Shown: positions 53,641-63,018, counted from the stretch's first letter. The stretch: 64,000 nt of DNA from Actinomadura madurae (GCF_900115095.1 NZ_FOVH01000001.1:620001-684000); one strand, 5' to 3'. Notes: generated by a model from the letters alone, not told the origin. Made by a program: numbers and translations.

Positions 53641-54309
53641 GTGTCCAGGCATCTGCCCTCCGCGCGCGCCGTCGAGCTGCGCGAGCGGCTCAGCCGAGCC
53701 CGCCTCTACCTCTGCACGGACGCGCGGGAGCGGCACGGCGACCTGCCCGGCTTCCTGGACGCCGTGCTCGGCGCCGGCGTCGACATCGTCCAGCTCCGGC
53801 AGAAGGGCCTGGAGGCCCGGCAGGAGATGGCCTACCTGGAGATCTTCCGCGCGGCCTGCGACCGGCACGGGGCGCTGCTGGCGGTCAACGACCGCGCCGA
53901 CGTGGCGCACGCCGTCCGCGCGGACGTGCTGCACCTCGGCCAGGACGACCTGCCGGTCCCCGCCGCCCGCGAGATCATCGGCGGCGACATGCTGATCGGC
54001 CGGTCGACGCACTCGCCCGAGCAGGCGTCCGCGGCGGCCGCCGAGCCGGGCGCGGACTACTTCTGCGCGGGCCCGGTGTGGCCCACCCCGACCAAGCCCG
54101 GCCGCCCCGCCCCCGGCCCGAAGCTGGTGGAGTACGTCGCCGGGCAGCGGGTCGCGCGGCCCTGGTTCGCGATCGGCGGGATCGACCTCGGCAACCTGGA
54201 CGAGGTCCTGGCCGCGGGCGCGAGCCGCGTCGTGGTCGTCCGGGCGATCACCGAGGCCGGCGACCCGGGCGCCGCCGCGGCGGAGTTCGCCCGCCGGCTG
54301 GCCCGCTGA
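53641..54309 (+). CDS. thiE: Thiamine phosphate synthase
   Basis: Joins HMP pyrophosphate and thiazole phosphate. The 222-residue barrel protein has [34 protein letters not shown] and [16 protein letters not shown], then [10 protein letters not shown] take GTG 53641 as the start, with AAAGGA about 12 bases before; an in-frame ATG at 53617 is less likely. No TPP riboswitch is seen here, so it is controlled separately from thiOSG. Confidence 0.94.
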   Translation: MSRHLPSARAVELRERLSRARLYLCTDARERHGDLPGFLDAVLGAGVDIVQLRQKGLEARQEMAYLEIFRAACDRHGALLAVNDRADVAHAVRADVLHLGQDDLPVPAAREIIGGDMLIGRSTHSPEQASAAAAEPGADYFCAGPVWPTPTKPGRPAPGPKLVEYVAGQRVARPWFAIGGIDLGNLDEVLAAGASRVVVVRAITEAGDPGAAAAEFARRLAR

Positions 54310-54395
54310 GCCCGCCGGCGGCCGCCCGGGGGGCGGTCAGGGTTTGACCTGGATCACGGTGCGGCAGCCCGGTCCGATCGCCGACAATGGGGATC

Positions 54396-54554
54396 ATGAA
54401 CGTGGGACCCGACGACGACCGCCCGGTCGACCTGGACGACGACCTGGAGATCCTGCCGGACCAGACGTCCGACGACACCGACACCGGATGGGGCGAGTGG
54501 CGCGCCGGCGACGACGACTCCCGCCTGCTGGAGGACCGGCCGCCGCACTGGTGA
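54396..54554 (+). CDS. Small acidic conserved protein (52 residues)
   Basis: A very acidic protein with GGGGA about 3 bases before the ATG. The sequence has DLDDDLEILPDQTSDDTDTG and ends RLLEDRPPHW. Actinobacterial relatives, often near thiE and a kinase gene, keep the RLL-DRPPHW end. It is too short for routine gene finding but has a good ribosome site and a conserved context. Function unknown. It ends 7 bases before the stop of the kinase-like gene on the other strand. Confidence 0.65.
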   Translation: MNVGPDDDRPVDLDDDLEILPDQTSDDTDTGWGEWRAGDDDSRLLEDRPPHW

Positions 54555-54561
54555 GGGCCGC

Positions 54562-55365
54562 TCAGAACAGCATGCCGAGCGCGAACCCGGCGGCGATGAC
54601 CGCGCCGAGCGCGACCATCATCCGCCACCGGTAGCGCGGGATCTTCGTGGGGCGCGGCTTCGGCGCCGGGCCCTGGCCCTCCCGCAGCGCCCGGACGACC
54701 TGCGGCGCGGTCGGCCGCGCGGCCGGGTTCTTGTCCAGGCAGCGGACGGCGAGGTCGCGCAGCGGGCCGTGCATCTCGCCGAGGTCGGGCCGGCGGGACG
54801 TGACGCGCCGCATCACGGCCGTGCTCGGCCCGGTGCCGAACGGCGGCCGGCCCGTCGCGGCGAACACCATCGTCGCGCCCCACGCGAAGACGTCGGCGGG
54901 CGGCCCGGCGGGCTCGTCCTCGATCTGCTCGGGCGCCATGTAGGCGGGCGTCCCGGCGGCGTCGGCGAGGCGCCCGGCGCCGAGGTCGACGACCTTGGCG
55001 CCGTCCGGGCCGAGCAGGACGTTGGCGGGCTTGAAGTCGTGGTGCACGACCCCCGCGCGGTGCATCGCCGCGAGCGCCGCGGCGGTGCGCGCGGCGACCT
55101 TGCGCAGCCGCGGCCCGGAGAGCGGGCCGCGGGCGTCGACCACCTCCTGCAGCCGCGGGCCGTCGGCCTCGCCGCCGGTGAGGTACCGGCTGCTCTGCGC
55201 GGGGCGCGGCGGCCCGGCGCGCCCCTGCCCGGAGCGGGCCTGCGAGGGGCGCGGCTTGCCGGGACGCCCGGCGCGGCCGCCGTGGGGCTGGGCCGGGCGC
55301 CCGGGCCGGGCGGCGGCGCGTGCGGGATGGACGGTCGTCCTCCCGCGGGAGGTGTCGTGCGGCAC
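54562..55365 (-). CDS. Kinase-like membrane protein lacking the N-lobe
   Basis: A 267-residue protein. The first 60 residues are Arg/Pro/Gly low complexity; then comes a kinase C-lobe: hinge-like DGPRLQEVVDARGPL, HHDFKPANVLL with D110, DLG (127-129) in place of DFG, APE at 144-146, and a C-terminal helix at about 248-266. The Gly-rich loop and catalytic Lys are absent, and no frame upstream holds them. It is probably an inactive kinase or a truncated remnant of the actinobacterial kinase usually found beside thiE. The start at 55365 is uncertain. Confidence 0.7.
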   Translation of the reverse strand: MPHDTSRGRTTVHPARAAARPGRPAQPHGGRAGRPGKPRPSQARSGQGRAGPPRPAQSSRYLTGGEADGPRLQEVVDARGPLSGPRLRKVAARTAAALAAMHRAGVVHHDFKPANVLLGPDGAKVVDLGAGRLADAAGTPAYMAPEQIEDEPAGPPADVFAWGATMVFAATGRPPFGTGPSTAVMRRVTSRRPDLGEMHGPLRDLAVRCLDKNPAARPTAPQVVRALREGQGPAPKPRPTKIPRYRWRMMVALGAVIAAGFALGMLF

Positions 55366-55457
55366 TGGGGGACTCCGACTCGGCGGGGACGGACGAAGAT
55401 TTCCTCATTTGTACCGCGTAACCGGCGGGTACGGCAGCGGAACCTCGATCTTCCTCG

Positions 55458-57599
55458 TCAGCCGCAGGCGCCGAGCGTCCCCGTGCGCTCGATCCGCCGG
55501 GAGGACGAGCCGACCATGATCTTGTAGCAGCCGCCGGCGACCTTCCATGCCTTCGCGCCCTCGTTCCAGTAGGCGAACGAGCGTGGAGACAGAGGGAACG
55601 TCACCTTCGTGCTCTCGCCGGGCGCGAGCGTGACCTTGGCATAGCCCTTGAGCTGCTTGGGCGGCTGCGGGACGTCCACGCCAGGCGACGGCATGCCGAT
55701 GTACAGCTGCGGGACCGCGACGCCGGTCCGCTGACCCGTGTTGATGACCGTCACCTGCACGGCCTTGGTGCTCGCGGTGAGCCCGCTGTAGGCGAACGTG
55801 GTGTAGGAGAGGCCGTGCCCGAACGGGAACCGCGGCGCGATTCCCTTGGCGTCGTAGTGCCGGTAGCCGACGAACACGCCCTCGGAGAACGTCGTGGTCT
55901 TGCCGACACCGGGGTATTGCGCGGGGTTCGCGGCGGCCGGGGCGTCGTTCTCCTCGACCGGGAACGTCACGGGAAGCCGTCCGCCCGGGTCCACGTCCCC
56001 GTACAGGACCCGCGCCAGGGCGTTCCCCGCCTCCTGCCCCGGATACCAGGCCTCGATGACGCCCTTCACCTGTCCGGCCCAGGGCGTCAGCACGGGCCCG
56101 CCCGTGTTCAGGACGACGATCGTGTTCGGGTTGGCCTCGGCGACCTCGGAGATCAGCCCGTCCTGGTCGCCCCGGAGCGGTTCGCCGCACTCCAGCGTCA
56201 GGCAGGACTTGTCGAAGAACTCGCCCTGGCTGTCGGTGGCGAACACGAGGGCGACGTCGGCGCCGCGCGCCGCGGCGGCGGCCGCCGCGCGATCGTCGCC
56301 GCCGGTGTAGGTCACCGTCACGCCGGCCCCCGCGCGGCGCGTGATGCCGTCCTGCGCGCTGACGGCCGTGAACGGGACGACCTTCGCCGAGCCGAACCCG
56401 CTCGGGCTCTCCCGCGCGGCCCGCCCGATCAGCGCGATCGAGCGCGGCGCCCTCAGCGGGAGCACGCCGTCGTTCTTCAGCAGCGTGATGCCGCCCTCCG
56501 CGATCCGCCGGGCGGCGGTCCGGCTCTCCGTCCGGTCGATGCGAGTGAGGTCGTTGGGGTACGCCTGGCGGTCGAACAGCCCGAACCTGAACATGGTCCG
56601 CAGGATGTTCCGGACGTGCCCGTCGATGGCGGCCTGCGTGACCTTCTTCTGCGCGACGGCCGTCTTCAGCAGGAACGCGTTGTACTTCATGCCGATCGGC
56701 AGTTCCATGTCGAGACCGCCGTTGGCGGCGTCGGCCGTGTCCTGCGCGGCGGTGTGGTCGGACGGCACGAAGCCCTCGAAGCCCCACTCCGACCGCAGGA
56801 TCCCGTTCAGGACGGTGCCGTCCTGGCAGGCCCACCGGCCGTTCAGCCTCCCGAACCCGCACATCACGGTCGCCGCGCCGCCGTCCTTCACGGCGGCCTC
56901 GAACGGCGGCAGGTAGATCTCCCGCAGCGTCCGCGGGTCGACGTTCATGCTGAGCGACAACCGGTCGGTCTCCTGCGTGTAGACGGCCATGTGCTTGACC
57001 GACGTCATCACGCCCCGGTCCTGCGCGGCCTTGATCCAGGGCACGCCCAGCGTCGCCGACAGGTGGGGGTCCTCGCCGAAGCCCTCGAACGTCCGGCCGT
57101 TGCGGGGCGTGCGCAGGACGTCGACGGTCGGCCCGAAGACGAGGTCGTTGCCCCGGTGCCGGGCCTCCCACGCGACCGTCCCGCCGTACAGGCCGGCGGC
57201 CTCGCGGTCGAAGCCCGCCGCGAGCGCGATCGGCGCGGGCAGCGCCGTGGCCTTGCCCTGCCGCACGCCGGCCGGGCCGTCGGCCATGTACACCGGCGGG
57301 ATCCCGAGCCGCTCGATGCCCTCGGCGGTGTCCGCGTGCGCCGTCTCGAAGAACCCGCCGAGCGGGCCGCCGAAGGGGTCGTCCGACGCGAGCAGCGCGA
57401 TCTTCTCGTCGCCGGTCAGCTCCGGCATGAGCAGCGCGGTCCGCCGCTCCGGCGTCAGCGCGGTGTCGCACCACGGCCGCTGGGCGGGGTCGCCGCAGCG
57501 CCCGAGCGCCGCCCGCGCCTCACCGGGCACCGGCACCGCCGCCAGGGCCAGCGCGGACGCGAGCGCCGCCGCGGCCGGCAGCCACCGTCCCGTCCGCAT
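55458..57599 (-). CDS. Secreted glycoside hydrolase family 3 (beta-glucosidase-like)
   Basis: A 713-residue exported enzyme with a signal peptide ending near AAVPVPGEARA. The GH3 N-domain contains GPTVDVLRTPRNGR, KHMAVYTQETDR and the nucleophile region GFVPSDHTAAQD, followed by the (alpha/beta) second domain (GGITLLKNDGVLPLR, YPGQEAGNALARVLYGDVDPGGRLPVTFP) and a fibronectin-like C-terminus. The ATG 57599 overlaps the CMD stop by one base; the upstream frame is open without being coding. Substrate among beta-glucosides/xylosides unknown. Confidence 0.9.
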   Translation of the reverse strand: MRTGRWLPAAAALASALALAAVPVPGEARAALGRCGDPAQRPWCDTALTPERRTALLMPELTGDEKIALLASDDPFGGPLGGFFETAHADTAEGIERLGIPPVYMADGPAGVRQGKATALPAPIALAAGFDREAAGLYGGTVAWEARHRGNDLVFGPTVDVLRTPRNGRTFEGFGEDPHLSATLGVPWIKAAQDRGVMTSVKHMAVYTQETDRLSLSMNVDPRTLREIYLPPFEAAVKDGGAATVMCGFGRLNGRWACQDGTVLNGILRSEWGFEGFVPSDHTAAQDTADAANGGLDMELPIGMKYNAFLLKTAVAQKKVTQAAIDGHVRNILRTMFRFGLFDRQAYPNDLTRIDRTESRTAARRIAEGGITLLKNDGVLPLRAPRSIALIGRAARESPSGFGSAKVVPFTAVSAQDGITRRAGAGVTVTYTGGDDRAAAAAAARGADVALVFATDSQGEFFDKSCLTLECGEPLRGDQDGLISEVAEANPNTIVVLNTGGPVLTPWAGQVKGVIEAWYPGQEAGNALARVLYGDVDPGGRLPVTFPVEENDAPAAANPAQYPGVGKTTTFSEGVFVGYRHYDAKGIAPRFPFGHGLSYTTFAYSGLTASTKAVQVTVINTGQRTGVAVPQLYIGMPSPGVDVPQPPKQLKGYAKVTLAPGESTKVTFPLSPRSFAYWNEGAKAWKVAGGCYKIMVGSSSRRIERTGTLGACG

Positions 57600-58159
57600 C
57601 AGCGCCCCTCTCCGGGGCCGGTGCCCTCCTCGGGCTGGACGCGGAGGGCGTTCAGCGTGAACGCGACCATGTGGTAGTGGCCGATCAGCATCACCAGCTC
57701 GATCAGCTCGCGCTCCCCGAACCGGGCGGACAGCTCCGCCCACGTCGCGTCGCCGATCGTCCCGTGCTCGTGCAGCTCGTCCGCGGCGGTCAGCACCATC
57801 CGGTCGCCGCGGCCCCAGCCGTGCCCGTCCGGGCCGAGCCGGACGGCGGCGATCTCGGCCTCGGTCAGCCCCGCGGCGAGCCCGAGCCCGCGGTGGTGCT
57901 CCCACTCGTAGCCGCAGGACCGGTGGTGCGCCGTCCGCAGGATCGCCAGCTCGCGGTCCCGGCCGGGCAGCGTCCCCCGCATCAGCAGCAGCGAGCCGAA
58001 CCCGATCCAGGAGTGGAACAGGCCCGGGTGGCGGGCCAGCGTGGTGAAGAGGTTCAGGGGCCCGGTCGTCGCGACCACGGCCTTGAGCACGTCGTCCCAC
58101 TCCTCCTCGGGGAGCGGGTCGACGCGCGGCACGCGGTCCGCGGGGCTGTCGGCGCACAT
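57599..58159 (-). CDS. Carboxymuconolactone decarboxylase family protein
   Basis: A 186-residue helical AhpD/CMD-like protein. LLLMRGTLPGRDRELAILRT and HHRSCGYEWEHHRGLGL match the family. Only one Cys (C in RSCGYEW) is present in place of CxxC, so it is not an AhpD peroxidase of the two-Cys type. Function unknown; it may be a decarboxylase-like or redox protein. It overlaps the GH3 start. Confidence 0.82.
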   Translation of the reverse strand: MCADSPADRVPRVDPLPEEEWDDVLKAVVATTGPLNLFTTLARHPGLFHSWIGFGSLLLMRGTLPGRDRELAILRTAHHRSCGYEWEHHRGLGLAAGLTEAEIAAVRLGPDGHGWGRGDRMVLTAADELHEHGTIGDATWAELSARFGERELIELVMLIGHYHMVAFTLNALRVQPEEGTGPGEGR

Positions 58160-58235
58160 GGCGACATTTCTGCCACCAATCAGTGGGAAAGTTCTAGACC
58201 GCCGGGGAAAGGTGGCCGGATCGTGCCAACGGGGC

Positions 58236-59288
58236 TCAGGTGATGCGGGTGGTGGCGGCGACGGCGAGGTCAGCGAGGGCCTGCCGCGCCTCGGCGGTGA
58301 TCGGGGCCGCCCGCAGCGCCTCCTCCGCCTCCCGCAGGTACCGCTCGATCATGGCCTCGCAGGCGGCGAGGCCGCCGGTCTCCTCGATGATCGCGCGCAG
58401 CCCGTCCACGCCCGGCCGGTCCAGGGCCGGATCGCCGAGCCGGGCCCTCAGGGCCGCGGCCTGGGCCGCGGACGCGCGCTCCAGGGTGAGGGCCACCAGC
58501 ACGGTCCGCTTGCCCTCGCGCAGGTCGTCGCCGGCGGGCTTCCCGGTCTCGGCCGGGTCGCCGAACACGCCGAGCACGTCGTCGCGGAGCTGGAACGCGA
58601 TGCCGAGGGGCAGCCCGTAGCCGGTGAGCGCGGCCGTCACGCCGGGGCGGGCGCCGGCCAGCGCCGCTCCGAGGTGCAGCGGGCGCTCGATCGTGTACTT
58701 GGCGCTCTTGTACTCCACCACGCGCAGCGCCGTGGCGACGTTGGCCTCCCGGCGGGTGCCCTCCAGCATGTCGAGGTACTGGCCGCACATCACCTCGGTG
58801 CGCATCAGGTCGTAGACGGCCCGGCCGCGGCGGCGGCTCTCGCCGTCCAGCCCGCACGTCTCGAACATCTCGCTCGACCAGGCCAGGCACAGGTCGCCGA
58901 GCAGGATCGCGGCGCCGCCGCCGAACGCCTCCGCGTCGCCCGGCCAGTCCTGCGCGGCGTGCATGGCCTCGAACCTGCGGTGGGCGGACGGCTGGCCGCG
59001 CCGGGTGTCGCTGGAGTCCATCACGTCGTCGTGGATCAGCGCGCTCGCCTGGAGCAGCTCCAGGGACGCGGCAGCGGCCACGATGCCGGGGACGTCCTCG
59101 CCGTCCGCGGCGCGCCACCCCCAGTAGCAGAACGCGGGACGCAGCCGCTTCCCGCCGCCCAGCAGCGCGTCCAGGGCGGACAGCATGGGCGCGAGGTCGT
59201 CGCTGATGGTGAGCAGGGCGGGGCGCTGCCGGTCGACGAAGCCCAGCAGCGCCTCGTCGACCTCCTTGCGGATACGGCTGGTCGACAT
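58236..59288 (-). CDS. Polyprenyl diphosphate synthase (IdsA2-like)
   Basis: A 350-residue all-helical trans-prenyltransferase. GGKRLRPAFCY, the first Asp-rich motif DDVMD at 87-91, GQYLDMLEG, KYTIERPLHLG and the second motif DDVLG at about 236 are typical of farnesyl/geranylgeranyl synthases. Chain length cannot be read with certainty. M. tuberculosis Rv2173 (idsA2) sits at the same place. Divergent from metF. Confidence 0.92.
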   Translation of the reverse strand: MSTSRIRKEVDEALLGFVDRQRPALLTISDDLAPMLSALDALLGGGKRLRPAFCYWGWRAADGEDVPGIVAAAASLELLQASALIHDDVMDSSDTRRGQPSAHRRFEAMHAAQDWPGDAEAFGGGAAILLGDLCLAWSSEMFETCGLDGESRRRGRAVYDLMRTEVMCGQYLDMLEGTRREANVATALRVVEYKSAKYTIERPLHLGAALAGARPGVTAALTGYGLPLGIAFQLRDDVLGVFGDPAETGKPAGDDLREGKRTVLVALTLERASAAQAAALRARLGDPALDRPGVDGLRAIIEETGGLAACEAMIERYLREAEEALRAAPITAEARQALADLAVAATTRIT

Positions 59289-59436
59289 GCGGCGATCGTA
59301 TCCACCTGGGCGGTTTTCACCTCACCGCGAAAACGTGAGAAGTCACTCGATCTTCGGAAATAGGTACATAACGCCCGTGTCCTGTGGCGAGCGTCACGCG
59401 GATCGGCGGTTCCGGGCCCTTCTGTAGGCTTGGGGG

Positions 59437-60369
59437 ATGCGCGCACGCCTCGACCGGCCCCCCACCGTCCGAGAGCTGCTGGCCACCGGCCGCCGCTCGT
59501 TCTCGTTCGAGTTCTTCCCGCCCAAGACCGACAAGGGCGCCCGGAACCTGTGGCGGACGATCCGCGAGCTGGAGCCCCTGCACCCGACCTTCGTGTCGGT
59601 GACCTACGGCGCGGGCGGCGGCACCAGGGACAAGACCGTCGACATCGTCGAGCGGATCGCGACCGACACCACCCTCACCCCCGTCGCGCACTTCACCGCC
59701 GTCGACCACTCGCAGGCCGAGCTGCGCAACCTGATCGGGCGGTTCGCCGCCGCGGGCGTGCGCAACATCCTCGCCGTGCGCGGCGACCCGCCCGGCGACC
59801 CGATGGGGGAGTGGGTCAAGCACCCCGACGGCGTCGAGTACGCCGCCGACCTGGTCCGGATGATCCGCGCCTACGGCGACTTCTGCGTCGGCGTGGCCGC
59901 CTTCCCCTACAAGCACCCGCGCTCGCCCGACATCGAGAGCGACACCCGCCACTTCATCGAGAAGTGCCGGGCCGGCGCCGACTACGCGATCACCCAGATG
60001 TTCTTCCGGGCCGAGGACTACTTCCGGCTCCGCGACCGCGTCGACGCCGCCGGCTGCGACGTGCCGATCCTGCCGGGCATCATGCCGGTCACGCAGATCA
60101 GCACGATCGAACGGTCCGAGCAGCTGTCGGGCGCGCCGTTCCCGCCCGAGGTCAAGGCCCGGTTCGACGCGGTGGCCGACGACCCGGAGGCGGTCCGCAG
60201 GCTCGGCATCGAGCACGCCGCCGAGCTGTGCGGGGAACTGCTCGGCCAGGACGCGCCCGGCATCCACTTCATCACCTTCAACAAGTCGACGGCGACGCGC
60301 GAGGTCTACTCGCTGCTGGACGGGGCCGGGTACGGCGCCAGCGGCAGGGTCCCGCCCATGACCGCGTAG
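59437..60369 (+). CDS. metF: Methylenetetrahydrofolate reductase
   Basis: A 310-residue FAD-dependent barrel enzyme reducing 5,10-methylene- to 5-methyltetrahydrofolate for methionine synthesis. [39 protein letters not shown] and ITQMFF are the family signature. ATG 59437 has GGGGG just before. Its last 64 bases overlap the end of the GNAT gene on the other strand. Confidence 0.96.
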   Translation: MRARLDRPPTVRELLATGRRSFSFEFFPPKTDKGARNLWRTIRELEPLHPTFVSVTYGAGGGTRDKTVDIVERIATDTTLTPVAHFTAVDHSQAELRNLIGRFAAAGVRNILAVRGDPPGDPMGEWVKHPDGVEYAADLVRMIRAYGDFCVGVAAFPYKHPRSPDIESDTRHFIEKCRAGADYAITQMFFRAEDYFRLRDRVDAAGCDVPILPGIMPVTQISTIERSEQLSGAPFPPEVKARFDAVADDPEAVRRLGIEHAAELCGELLGQDAPGIHFITFNKSTATREVYSLLDGAGYGASGRVPPMTA

Positions 60370-60908
60370 CGGGGCCCTCCGCCCGGGAACTCGAAGCCGG
60401 TCAGCAGGTCGACCATGCCGACCGAGCGGTACAGGGTGCGGGCCGGGGTGTCCGGGCTCCTGTCGAGCGTCGACAGCACGACCGTCCGCTCCGGCCTGCC
60501 CTCGCACAGCGCGGTCAGCAGGCCCCGGCCGAGGCCCCTGCCCTGCGCCCGCGGGTGCACGTGCAGCTCGGCGACCTCGAACGTGTCCTCCAGCCACGCC
60601 TCGGCGTGCTCGGGCCCCTCAAGGTCGGACAGCGCCTGGTGGACGACGTCGTGCCACCACTGGCCGCGTGTCCCGTGGAACCCGTAGGCGAACCCCAGGA
60701 CGGGACCCGGCACCACCGGCAGCGCCCCGCGGCGCTCGACGACCAGCGCGCGGAACCCCGGATACGAGGCGTGCCGTTCCATGATGGTGTGCCGGCCCGG
60801 GAGCTGCTCGTTCGGCGGGTCCATCGCGGCCGCGTACACGTCCAGCATGGGGCCGAGCCTGCGTAGGAAGGCGCGTTCGTCGATCTCGCGCAGCTTCGGG
60901 TCCCTCAC
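60306..60908 (-). CDS. GNAT family N-acetyltransferase
   Basis: A 200-residue acetyltransferase with the acetyl-CoA loop [18 protein letters not shown] and [11 protein letters not shown]. The acceptor is unknown. It ends inside metF on the opposite strand (64 shared bases), an unusually long overlap for converging genes. Confidence 0.85.
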   Translation of the reverse strand: MRDPKLREIDERAFLRRLGPMLDVYAAAMDPPNEQLPGRHTIMERHASYPGFRALVVERRGALPVVPGPVLGFAYGFHGTRGQWWHDVVHQALSDLEGPEHAEAWLEDTFEVAELHVHPRAQGRGLGRGLLTALCEGRPERTVVLSTLDRSPDTPARTLYRSVGMVDLLTGFEFPGGGPRYAVMGGTLPLAPYPAPSSSE

Positions 60909-60918
60909 CCGACAGAGA

Positions 60919-61251
60919 CTAGACCCGCGCGATGGTCCGCTGGGTGGCGGAGAGCCGATCGTAGATGTCCCAGAGGATGCGGTCGGCGGCCTTCCGCAGC
61001 GCCCCCCGGTTGGCGTCGAGGTGCCCGCCCCACTCCCGCGCCTCCGGCCCGAGCCACGCGTCCGTCCCGCGCAGCGTCTTCACCGGGGCGTCCAGGGCCC
61101 GGCGGAGGCGGTCGATGCTGCCGTAGGCGTCCGCGTACGCCTGGTAGAGCTGCTGGTACTCCGGATTGGGACGTTCCGTGGGGGACAGCTCCGCCGCGGC
61201 GGTGCCGGTGAGCGGAGGGGGCAGGCTGCCGGGAGGCGGCGGAGCGGCCAT
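60919..61251 (-). CDS. WXG100-like small helical protein
   Basis: A 110-residue protein with a Pro-rich start and two long helices (about 30-65 and 70-105) separated by TLRGTDAWLGPEAREW. The spacing of W-x-G-type turns (AWLGPEA, with EWGGHLD) fits the WXG100/ESX helical-hairpin group; the match is loose. It lies 9 bases after the next protein's stop on the same strand. Probably a secreted pair. Confidence 0.6.
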   Translation of the reverse strand: MAAPPPPGSLPPPLTGTAAAELSPTERPNPEYQQLYQAYADAYGSIDRLRRALDAPVKTLRGTDAWLGPEAREWGGHLDANRGALRKAADRILWDIYDRLSATQRTIARV

Positions 61252-61260
61252 GGCGACCTC

Positions 61261-62124
61261 TCAGGCGACGTTCATGGCTGGGGAGTTCATGGCTGGGGAG
61301 TTCGTGGCTTCGGGGGGCCGCAGATCGAGCTTCGCGACGGCCTCGCGCGTCCGCGCGCTCATGTCCGCCCCGAGGAGCACCTGGACGGCGACGGGACGGA
61401 CGCCGACGCGGTCGGCCTCGGCCAGGAAGGCGCGCAGCCACTTCACGTCCATCGTCAGATGGTGGCTGGACGTGCCGAGCGACTCCTGGACGACCCGCAG
61501 CCGGGCCTCGTGCCCCTGCGCGTCCTTCAGCAGCGCGGCCGTGGCCGCCGGGCCCAGCCTCTCGTACAGCTTCTCGGTGTAGTCGGGATCGTCGGCGTTG
61601 GCCTTCAGGTGCTTCCACACGGTGTCGGACACGGGCCTGCCGTCCTGGACCGACGCCACGACGGCCAGCGCGTCGGTCTTGGCGGCCCTGGCGGCGGCCT
61701 GCCGGGTGGGAAAGTTGCCGATCCCCCCGGCGCCGCTCGGCGTCGGCTCGGGCGCGGTCCGGCGCGGCGGCGGCGTCACCGGCCGGGGCGTCCCGACCGG
61801 AGCGCGCCCCGGGCTCCCGGGCGACGGCGCGGGGCGCGGCGGCGGCGGGGCGTCGACCCCGCCGCCCGGAGACGGGTTGGTGACCGCGTAGTTGTAGCGG
61901 CGCGCCAGCATCCCGAGCTGCTCGGCGGCCCACCGCGCCACCTCGTCGGCCTGCTTGTACCCGGCCGCGGAGACGCCCGGCGGCGGGCGGTGGCCGTTCA
62001 GCCAGCCCTGGATCGCGTTCTGCGCGTCCTGCATCTGCCTGATGACCTGATCGAGCGCCGGCGGGTCGATCCCGCGAAAGCCCGGGTCGCGCGCCGCCGG
62101 GCCGGTGCGCATCTGCGCCGTCAT
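61261..62124 (-). CDS. Helical ESX/LXG-like protein with Pro-rich linker
   Basis: A 287-residue protein. An N-terminal helical hairpin (about 10-75; LDQVIRQMQDAQNAIQGWLNG, ADEVARWAAEQLGMLARR) resembles WXG100 proteins; a Pro/Gly linker follows (80-130); the C-terminal part (about 150-270) contains NADDPDYTEKLYERLGPAATAALL, a motif frequent in the N-terminal regions of actinobacterial polymorphic toxins. No toxin domain is present. The end is NSPAMNSPAMNV, coded by 15-bp repeats. ATG 62124 has GGAGG close by; a GTG at 62142 is possible. Confidence 0.6.
   Translation of the reverse strand: MTAQMRTGPAARDPGFRGIDPPALDQVIRQMQDAQNAIQGWLNGHRPPPGVSAAGYKQADEVARWAAEQLGMLARRYNYAVTNPSPGGGVDAPPPPRPAPSPGSPGRAPVGTPRPVTPPPRRTAPEPTPSGAGGIGNFPTRQAAARAAKTDALAVVASVQDGRPVSDTVWKHLKANADDPDYTEKLYERLGPAATAALLKDAQGHEARLRVVQESLGTSSHHLTMDVKWLRAFLAEADRVGVRPVAVQVLLGADMSARTREAVAKLDLRPPEATNSPAMNSPAMNVA
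61270..61314 (-). repeat. 15-bp tandem repeat at the end of the ESX-like gene
   Basis: Three units of GGGGAGTTCATGGCT type (the last with a G for A change) code for NSPAM repeats at the C-terminus. Confidence 0.75.
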
Positions 62125-62180
62125 CGCCCCTCCGGAGGTCACCGATCGTCGTTCCCCGACTCCCCAGAATCACACCGGCG

Positions 62181-62531
62181 TCACCGGCTGTCGAGGGCCT
62201 TGCGCACCGAGGCGTCGTCGCGCGCCACGACGGCGGTGCCGCCGGTCAGCACGATCGGCCGCTGGATCAGCACCGGGTTCGCCACCATGATCTCGATCCA
62301 CCGGGCCCGGTCGTGCTCGAGGTCCTTCAGCCCGAGCTCCTTGGCGACCGGCTCGTTCAGCCGCGCCACCTCCCACGGCTCGGCGCCGATCCGGGTGAGG
62401 ACCGCGTCCAGCTCCTCCGCCGTGGGCGGCTCGTCCAGGTAGCGGCGCTCGGTGTACTCCACGCCCGCCTCGTCCAGCGCCGCCTTCGCGGCACGGCTCT
62501 TGGAACAGCGCGGGTTGTGCCAGATCTCCAT
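62181..62531 (-). CDS. arsC: ArsC family (arsenate reductase-like) protein
   Basis: A 116-residue thioredoxin-fold protein starting MEIWHNPRCSKSR, with C9 as the probable redox Cys. EVEYTERRYLDEPPT and NPVLIQRPIVL are shared with glutaredoxin-dependent ArsC and YffB proteins. Role as arsenate reductase is plausible but no arsR or arsB is nearby. It overlaps ybaK by one base. Confidence 0.8.
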   Translation of the reverse strand: MEIWHNPRCSKSRAAKAALDEAGVEYTERRYLDEPPTAEELDAVLTRIGAEPWEVARLNEPVAKELGLKDLEHDRARWIEIMVANPVLIQRPIVLTGGTAVVARDDASVRKALDSR

Positions 62532-62995
62532 CACTCCACCTCCGCCGGGGTGCCCCCGGTGATCCTCAGCAGTTCCTCGTACGACGTCGGGAAGACGGTG
62601 TGCGGGTGCCCGCCCGCGGCCCAGACCACGTCGTACTTGTCCAGCCACACGTCCACGAGCGTGCGGATCGGCGCCGGGTGGCCGATCGGCGCGACGCCCC
62701 CGATGGGCTGGCCGGTCGCCTCCCGGACGAACTCCGGCGTCGCCCGCCGCACCTTCGCCGCGCCCACCAGGCCCGCCACCTTGGCCGTGTCGACGCGGTG
62801 CGCGCCGCTGGTCATCACCAGCAGCGGCGACCCGTCGGCGTCGAAGAGCAGGCTGTTGGCGATCGCGCCGACCTCGCAGCCGAGCTGGTCCGCCGCCGCC
62901 TGCGCCGTCCGCGCGGAGTCGGGAAGCTCTACGATGGCTCCGGTCGCGCCCTGGTCGCGCAGGGCCTTCGCGACGATTTCGGCATTCGGATGCAT
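62531..62995 (-). CDS. YbaK/EbsC family prolyl-tRNA-type deacylase
   Basis: A 154-residue editing-domain protein that would remove mischarged amino acids from tRNA. ANSLLFDADGSPLLVMTSG, GQPIGGVAPIGHP and a late WAAGGHPHTVFP are typical. The stop overlaps the arsC start (TGATG). No strong ribosome site precedes ATG 62995. Confidence 0.85.
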   Translation of the reverse strand: MHPNAEIVAKALRDQGATGAIVELPDSARTAQAAADQLGCEVGAIANSLLFDADGSPLLVMTSGAHRVDTAKVAGLVGAAKVRRATPEFVREATGQPIGGVAPIGHPAPIRTLVDVWLDKYDVVWAAGGHPHTVFPTSYEELLRITGGTPAEVE

Positions 62996-63018
62996 GGGTA
63001 GCACTTTAAGGTCAGCGC

